DNA from: Bacteroidota bacterium
GTDB lineage: Bacteria; Bacteroidota; Bacteroidia; Cytophagales; Cyclobacteriaceae
Direction: 5' to 3'
DNA length: 19,537 nucleotides
NCBI GenBank assembly: GCA_024643595.1
Contig: JAHEMS010000010.1
Location: forward strand, 1 to 19,537
Positions 15,620 through 19,537 of the stretch are shown here, in pieces. Every line of letters starts with the position of its first letter. Positions within the stretch are counted from its first letter, which is position 1. The notes beneath the pieces were generated by a model. It was given only the letters and a program-made list of their open reading frames with translations. It had not been told where the DNA came from and did no database searches. The position numbers and the translations under genes are program-made.

Positions 15620-16387
15620 ATGATGACATCAAAAAGTATTTTATGGATTATAATTTTTCCATTATTTGCGCAGGCCCAGGAGAAAAATGTAACCGCGGGG
15701 ATTTATCCTTGGCCAATATTCAAAGGATCAACCACTAAAAATGATAATGTTGTGATGCTGTCAGGCACAGCTAACGACTTATCTTTTCTTGAAGTCAGCG
15801 CTGTTAATCTGGCACCTGGTAAAAAGAGCATCATTCAGTCTTCTGATACCGAAGAGCATTTACTGTTGGTTAAAGAAGGCGTTGTTTCCTTTATATTAAA
15901 TGACAGTACGTTCTCTTTAGGAAAGGGAAGTGTGGCGATGTTGATGCCAACCGAAAAGTGTTCCCTGCAAAACAAAGGCACTACACCTTGCCAGATCCAT
16001 TTGATGAAATATACATCCAGAGAACCGGTTGATTTGGCGCGAGGGAAAGCGGCCGGAGGCTCATTGGTAATAGATTGGAATAATCTCAACTTTAGACCTC
16101 ACGAACGAGGTGGAGTTCGTCCTTATTTCGACCGGGCCACAGCAAACACAAAAAAATTTGAAATGCATGTAACCACTTTAAAGGAAAACTTTAACAGTCA
16201 CGATGCGCACAAACATCCTGCGGAAGAAATTATACTTGTACTGGAGGGAAAAGTAGAGATGATGATAGGTGAGAAATCGTATCAGGCTAATGCTGGCGAT
16301 GTACTATTCGCCCCCACCAATGTACTTCACGGTCTGAAAAATAATGGAAGCGGACAATGCAGCTACTTTGCCTATCAATGGGAGTAG
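15620..16387 (+). CDS. Secreted bicupin protein
   Basis: A 255-residue protein with a signal peptide (about residues 1-19, FAQAQ cleavage) and two cupin barrels. The C-terminal cupin has full motif 1, HxH(x)3E(x)6G, with His197, His199, Glu203 and Gly210, plus His237 and Asn241 of motif 2, so it should bind a metal. The N-terminal cupin (about 45-130, EEHLLLVKEGVVSF then LGKGSVAMLMP) has lost most histidine ligands and is probably structural. Bicupins include ureidoglycine aminohydrolase and sugar-acid enzymes; none can be assigned confidently. The tandem position behind a glucuronoyl esterase suggests a role with released uronic acids, as an inference. ATG codons at 15620 and 15623 are both possible starts. 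It converges with the ABC permease gene, 27 bp apart. Confidence 0.8.
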   Translation: MMTSKSILWIIIFPLFAQAQEKNVTAGIYPWPIFKGSTTKNDNVVMLSGTANDLSFLEVSAVNLAPGKKSIIQSSDTEEHLLLVKEGVVSFILNDSTFSLGKGSVAMLMPTEKCSLQNKGTTPCQIHLMKYTSREPVDLARGKAAGGSLVIDWNNLNFRPHERGGVRPYFDRATANTKKFEMHVTTLKENFNSHDAHKHPAEEIILVLEGKVEMMIGEKSYQANAGDVLFAPTNVLHGLKNNGSGQCSYFAYQWE

Positions 16388-16414
16388 TTAGCATTATTGG
16401 GCCGGTGTATAATC

Positions 16415-17821
16415 TTAATCAAACCGGATAGCCTCTATAGGATTTATTCGTGTTATAAATCGTGTTGGAACCATCAGCACCAATGTTACCGTAGCAAATA
16501 CAATTGCATTTAACAACATTACTGTTCCCCAGCTCCACTGAATGGGGACATATTCCATATAGTAATCATGTGGGTCGAGTGGAATAAATTTGAAATAGTC
16601 TTGTACGAAACAAAGGCCTAGGCCAATGGCATTACCTAATAAAAGCCCCTTGCCGATTAAACTCATTCCATTAAAAGTAAAAACAGAGCGGACCAGACTA
16701 TCCCTGGCACCCATGGCCTTTAAGATTCCAACCATTTGTGTACGTTCCATAACCAATATCAATATCACAGAAATCATATTGACACATACCACAACCAGAA
16801 TGACCACGAGCAGAATTCTCACTTGCCGTTTAATCAGATCCAGCCATTCAAATACCTGTATGTATTTATCGCGAACTGTTTCAATGTAAAGATCATAATC
16901 CATGGATAAACCGATTTCGCGCGCGGATGTTTCTAACGCGGCTTTGTCATGATCATACTTAAATTCCCAGAGGGCAGAAAGACTTCCAAAAAAACGATTA
17001 CCTGTGTATTCCGGATTGCTCAGGATAACTTCATCAATCCGTTGAAGGTGATGGGCAAAAGCATTTCTCCACAATTCGAATCCATTGAAATAATCCAAAT
17101 CCACCCTCACTTCTATTCCCCCCGCCTGGTCATTTGACCAATTGTTCAAACGTTGTACCAAACGTAGATCGCCAATGATAACTTTACCATCAAAATAATC
17201 AGATAGATTGGTTTCATAAATACCTGTGATTTTTAATTTCCGAAATCGTGGTGGATTTTGAAAAAAGTGAACTACGATATTATCTCCTGTCTTTACATTT
17301 ATTTTATCGGCAATAATGCGACTCAATATGACTTCCTGTGCATAACCAGAATCCGGTAAGTGGATGAATTCTCCTTCCACCAGATCCTTAGAAAACTGAT
17401 CAGCATCAAAACTTTTTCCAATTCCTTTAAAAACAATACCCATTACATCCTCATCTGACTTAATTAGACCGGCTTTGTGGCTATACTCTTGCACGTGTGA
17501 GACAAATCCAAATTGCTCTGGGTGTTGTTGAAGGTCAGTGGTAAACTCAAATGGCTGCTCCTCTACCGCATTGTTCATGGTATATTTAGTGATGAGCAAA
17601 TGATTACTAAATGAATAAATTTTATTCTTTACTTCTCGCTGAAATCCTTGCATGATCAGAAAGGAAACAATAGCAGCAGACAGACCTATGGCAATACTGG
17701 CCACTGCAATTTTATGTATAATGGAAGAGAAGCTTACACCGTTCCCCTGGCGGATTCTTTTTGATATGAAATACGAAAGGTTCAAAGAATGGCTTAATTT
17801 TGATTCTATATTAATCGCCAA
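16415..17821 (-). CDS. ABC transporter permease, LolC/LolE-FtsX type
   Basis: An inner-membrane permease of the lipoprotein-releasing (LolCDE) / MacB-FtsX superfamily. It has one N-terminal membrane segment (about 36-58), a large periplasmic domain (about 60-330), and three C-terminal segments (about 334-358, 385-405, 430-452). The FtsX signature VMERTQMVGILKAMGAR follows segment two, and the end NPIEAIRFD is typical. It would extract lipoproteins from the inner membrane using an ATPase (LolD) that is not encoded nearby. The given start is a TTG. A second TTG at codon 13 (17785) would give the family-like N-terminus NLSYFISKRI and would free the possible promoter of the divergent gene, so the true protein may be 456 residues. 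No in-frame ATG exists upstream. Confidence 0.87.
   Translation of the reverse strand: MAINIESKLSHSLNLSYFISKRIRQGNGVSFSSIIHKIAVASIAIGLSAAIVSFLIMQGFQREVKNKIYSFSNHLLITKYTMNNAVEEQPFEFTTDLQQHPEQFGFVSHVQEYSHKAGLIKSDEDVMGIVFKGIGKSFDADQFSKDLVEGEFIHLPDSGYAQEVILSRIIADKINVKTGDNIVVHFFQNPPRFRKLKITGIYETNLSDYFDGKVIIGDLRLVQRLNNWSNDQAGGIEVRVDLDYFNGFELWRNAFAHHLQRIDEVILSNPEYTGNRFFGSLSALWEFKYDHDKAALETSAREIGLSMDYDLYIETVRDKYIQVFEWLDLIKRQVRILLVVILVVVCVNMISVILILVMERTQMVGILKAMGARDSLVRSVFTFNGMSLIGKGLLLGNAIGLGLCFVQDYFKFIPLDPHDYYMEYVPIQWSWGTVMLLNAIVFATVTLVLMVPTRFITRINPIEAIRFD
17795..17802 (+). promoter_or_regulatory. Possible -7 element for the NamZ gene
   Basis: TAATTTTG is a perfect TAnnTTTG and would give a leader of about 24 nt before the ATG at 17833. 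No TTG lies at the expected upstream distance, so support is partial. It falls inside the longer reading of the divergent permease gene. Confidence 0.3.
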
Positions 17822-17832
17822 AATATAAATAA

Positions 17833-18984
17833 ATGATCAGGATTTGGTTCATCTCCACTTTTTTGTTGTTCGCCACCGGCTGTGAGGCACAAAAGTCGCA
17901 TGTCGTTGTAGGGGCCGAACAGTTGAATCAGCTATTGCCCTTGCTAAAAGGAAAGCGGGTTGGGCTTGTGGTCAATAACACTTCTGTGGTGGGCAACACG
18001 CATTTAGCAGACACATTGATATCACAAAAAGTACTGGTAAAAAAAATTTTCGGTCCGGAGCATGGCTTTAGGGGTGCCGCAGCTGATGGCGAGCAGGTAG
18101 CTGATGAGATTGATGCTAAAACAGGTGTGCCTGTAGTATCGCTTTATGGCAAAAATTATAAAGCAACGCCTGAGCAAGTGAAAGACCTGGACATTCTGAT
18201 CTTCGATATTCAGGATGTTGGCGCCCGATTCTATACCTATATCAGCACCCTGTACTACGTCATGGAAACCTGTGTTGAAAATAATAAACAATTAATCATA
18301 CTCGACCGGCCCAATCCGAATGGGAGTTATGTGGATGGACCCATTATGCAGCCTGAATTAAAATCGTTTGTTGGCATCCATACTATACCCATTACACATG
18401 GCATGACCGTTGGTGAATATGCACAAATGGTGAATGGTGAAGGATGGCTGACAGATGGAAAAAAATGTAATCTCAACGTCATCAAAATAAAAAACTGGAA
18501 ACATGATGATGATTATTCCTTGCCAATAAGGCCCTCTCCCAATTTGCCCAATGATCAGGCAATACGATTATATCCTTCCATTTGCCTTTTTGAAGGAACC
18601 GTGATTTCACTTGGCCGAGGAACACCGATGCCGTTTCAGATTTTGGGTAATCCTGAATTGAAAGACATGAATTTCTCTTTCACCCCTGTGCCGATTAAGG
18701 GGTTTTCTAATGAACCTCCTCTCAAAAACCAACTTTGCTATGGAATGGATTTGCGTTCAGTGGTGCCTGCGCGTAAAGTAGATCTGCAATACCTTTTACT
18801 TTTTTATCAGAAATACCCTGACAAGGAAAAATTCTTTACACCATACTTTAACAAACTTGCTGGAACAACCCAACTTATGCAACAAATTAAAGATGGTCTT
18901 ACTGAAGAACAAATCCGTGCCAGCTGGAAACCTGGATTGGATGCGTTTAAATCGAAGAGAAATAAATATTTGTTGTATCAGTGA
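17833..18984 (+). CDS. namZ: Exo-beta-N-acetylmuramidase NamZ-like (DUF1343, GH171), probable lipoprotein
   Basis: A 383-residue enzyme of the former DUF1343 family, in which Bacillus YbbC/NamZ removes terminal N-acetylmuramic acid from peptidoglycan fragments during cell-wall recycling. Family motifs occur in order: FGPEHGFRG at 73-81, LIFDIQDVGARFYTYISTL at 122-140, DRPNPNG at 158-164, ITHGMTVGE at 187-195, and IRPSPNLPN then LFEGTVISLGRGT at about 232-264. The N-terminus is a signal sequence ending FATGC, so Cys17 is a likely lipidation site, although the lipobox is not perfect. It would act in the periplasm or at the outer membrane. It is divergent from the LolC/E-type permease, with 11-47 bp between depending on that gene's start. 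Function is inferred from family. Confidence 0.88.
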   Translation: MIRIWFISTFLLFATGCEAQKSHVVVGAEQLNQLLPLLKGKRVGLVVNNTSVVGNTHLADTLISQKVLVKKIFGPEHGFRGAAADGEQVADEIDAKTGVPVVSLYGKNYKATPEQVKDLDILIFDIQDVGARFYTYISTLYYVMETCVENNKQLIILDRPNPNGSYVDGPIMQPELKSFVGIHTIPITHGMTVGEYAQMVNGEGWLTDGKKCNLNVIKIKNWKHDDDYSLPIRPSPNLPNDQAIRLYPSICLFEGTVISLGRGTPMPFQILGNPELKDMNFSFTPVPIKGFSNEPPLKNQLCYGMDLRSVVPARKVDLQYLLLFYQKYPDKEKFFTPYFNKLAGTTQLMQQIKDGLTEEQIRASWKPGLDAFKSKRNKYLLYQ

Positions 18985-19038
18985 ATTGCCGTTGGCTTCA
19001 AGACCTATTTAACCCGTTTGAAAACGCAGCTTTTATAC

Positions 19039-19043
19039 AGGAG
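19039..19043 (+). promoter_or_regulatory. Shine-Dalgarno sequence for nth
   Basis: AGGAG lies 5 bp before the ATG at 19049 and fixes that start. Most genes in this window lack such a site. Confidence 0.5.
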
Positions 19044-19048
19044 CCGAC

Positions 19049-19537
19049 ATGACTAAGCAAGAAAAAGTAAACGACATCCTAAAAATCCTGGATAAGTGCT
19101 ATCCAAAACCTGAAGTTCCTCTGCAACATCAGGATGCTTACACACTTTTAATTTCTGTTTTACTTTCCGCTCAATGTACTGATGAACGAGTAAATAAAAC
19201 GACTCCTGCTCTATTCAAGCTGGCGGATAATCCCTATGACATGGTCAAATTGTCCGTTGAAGAAATCCGTGAAATCATCAAGCCGTGTGGACTTTCACCC
19301 ATGAAGTCGAAAGGCATTCATGGTCTATCTAAAATTTTAATTGCTAAGCATGGGGGAAATGTTCCCAATACGTTCGAAGATTTAGAAGAGTTACCCGCTG
19401 TAGGTCATAAGACCGCTTCTGTTGTGATGACCCAGTGGTTTGGCATTCCTGCATTTCCTGTTGACACGCACATTCATCGCCTGTCCTATCGATGGGGATT
19501 AACCAATGGAAAAAGTGTTGAACAAACTGAAAAAGAC
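19049..19537 (+). CDS. nth: Endonuclease III (3' end cut by window edge)
   Basis: A DNA glycosylase/AP lyase of base-excision repair that removes oxidised pyrimidines. 163 codons are visible of an expected 210 or so. The helix-hairpin-helix LEELPAVGHKTASVV at about 112-126 carries the catalytic Lys121, and PVDTHIHRLS carries the catalytic Asp139. LLISVLLSAQCTDERVN at about 33-49 is the conserved N-terminal helix. The four cysteines of the 4Fe-4S cluster lie beyond the window end and cannot be checked. It begins 64 bp after namZ on the same strand, preceded by a good Shine-Dalgarno sequence. Confidence 0.95.
   Translation, partial: MTKQEKVNDILKILDKCYPKPEVPLQHQDAYTLLISVLLSAQCTDERVNKTTPALFKLADNPYDMVKLSVEEIREIIKPCGLSPMKSKGIHGLSKILIAKHGGNVPNTFEDLEELPAVGHKTASVVMTQWFGIPAFPVDTHIHRLSYRWGLTNGKSVEQTEKD

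Noticed and set aside
16402..16427. CCGGT...ACCGG inverted repeat between the convergent bicupin and permease genes
   Set aside because: The stem is only 5 bp around a 16-base loop, and no T-run follows on either strand, so it is not a convincing terminator.
1..19537. Defence island, CRISPR array, transposon or prophage
   Set aside because: No regularly spaced repeats, transposase, integrase, nuclease-helicase or toxin-antitoxin genes were seen; nearly all coding space is taken by housekeeping or metabolic genes.

Overview
The window is typical Bacteroidota chromosome, most likely from the Cytophagales or a relative. Three things point there: a large secreted protein with a gliding-motility/T9SS-type C-terminal domain (4894-7578), promoters of the Bacteroidota form TTG-N19-TAnnTTTG (4180-4209 and 13280-13309), and few Shine-Dalgarno sequences. 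No rRNA, tRNA, CRISPR array, insertion sequence, prophage gene or recognisable defence gene was seen. Thirteen complete genes are called, plus one gene cut by each window edge. Layout, left to right: (1) 1-3911 is all minus strand. In transcription order it holds a deoxyhypusine-synthase-like gene, argS, a GNAT acetyltransferase 5 bp after argS, and a secreted two-cysteine glutathione peroxidase cut off at base 1. (2) 4240-7578 is a secreted START-domain protein (+) convergent with the T9SS-type protein (-). (3) 7614-10269 is a divergent pair: an arginase/agmatinase-family ureohydrolase (-) and a PLP-dependent arginine decarboxylase (+). (4) 10498-12624 is an elongation factor G paralogue with altered GTPase motifs. 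Its upstream region carries three FNR/CRP-like palindromes, and it ends in a clear hairpin terminator. (5) 12679-14148 is a GmhB-like HAD phosphatase (-) divergent from a dolichol-phosphate-mannose-synthase-like glycosyltransferase (+). (6) 14187-16387 is a secreted CE15 glucuronoyl esterase followed by a secreted bicupin. (7) 16415-19537 is a LolC/E-type ABC permease (-), a NamZ-type exo-N-acetylmuramidase (+), and the 5' part of nth (endonuclease III). How the genes may work together: the arginine decarboxylase, the ureohydrolase and the deoxyhypusine-synthase-like enzyme can be read as one route from arginine through agmatine and putrescine to a longer polyamine, although two unrelated genes split them. 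The EF-G paralogue resembles the alternative elongation factor of Bacteroides, which is under a CRP-family regulator, so the palindromes upstream are the most testable regulatory signal here. The CE15 esterase and bicupin look like a small plant-cell-wall (glucuronoxylan) unit. The rest is housekeeping: tRNA charging, base-excision repair, lipoprotein sorting, peptidoglycan recycling and peroxide defence. I did not find a wholly new multi-gene system. The best leads are the polyamine neighbourhood with an atypical deoxyhypusine-synthase homologue, and the EF-G paralogue with its triple operator.
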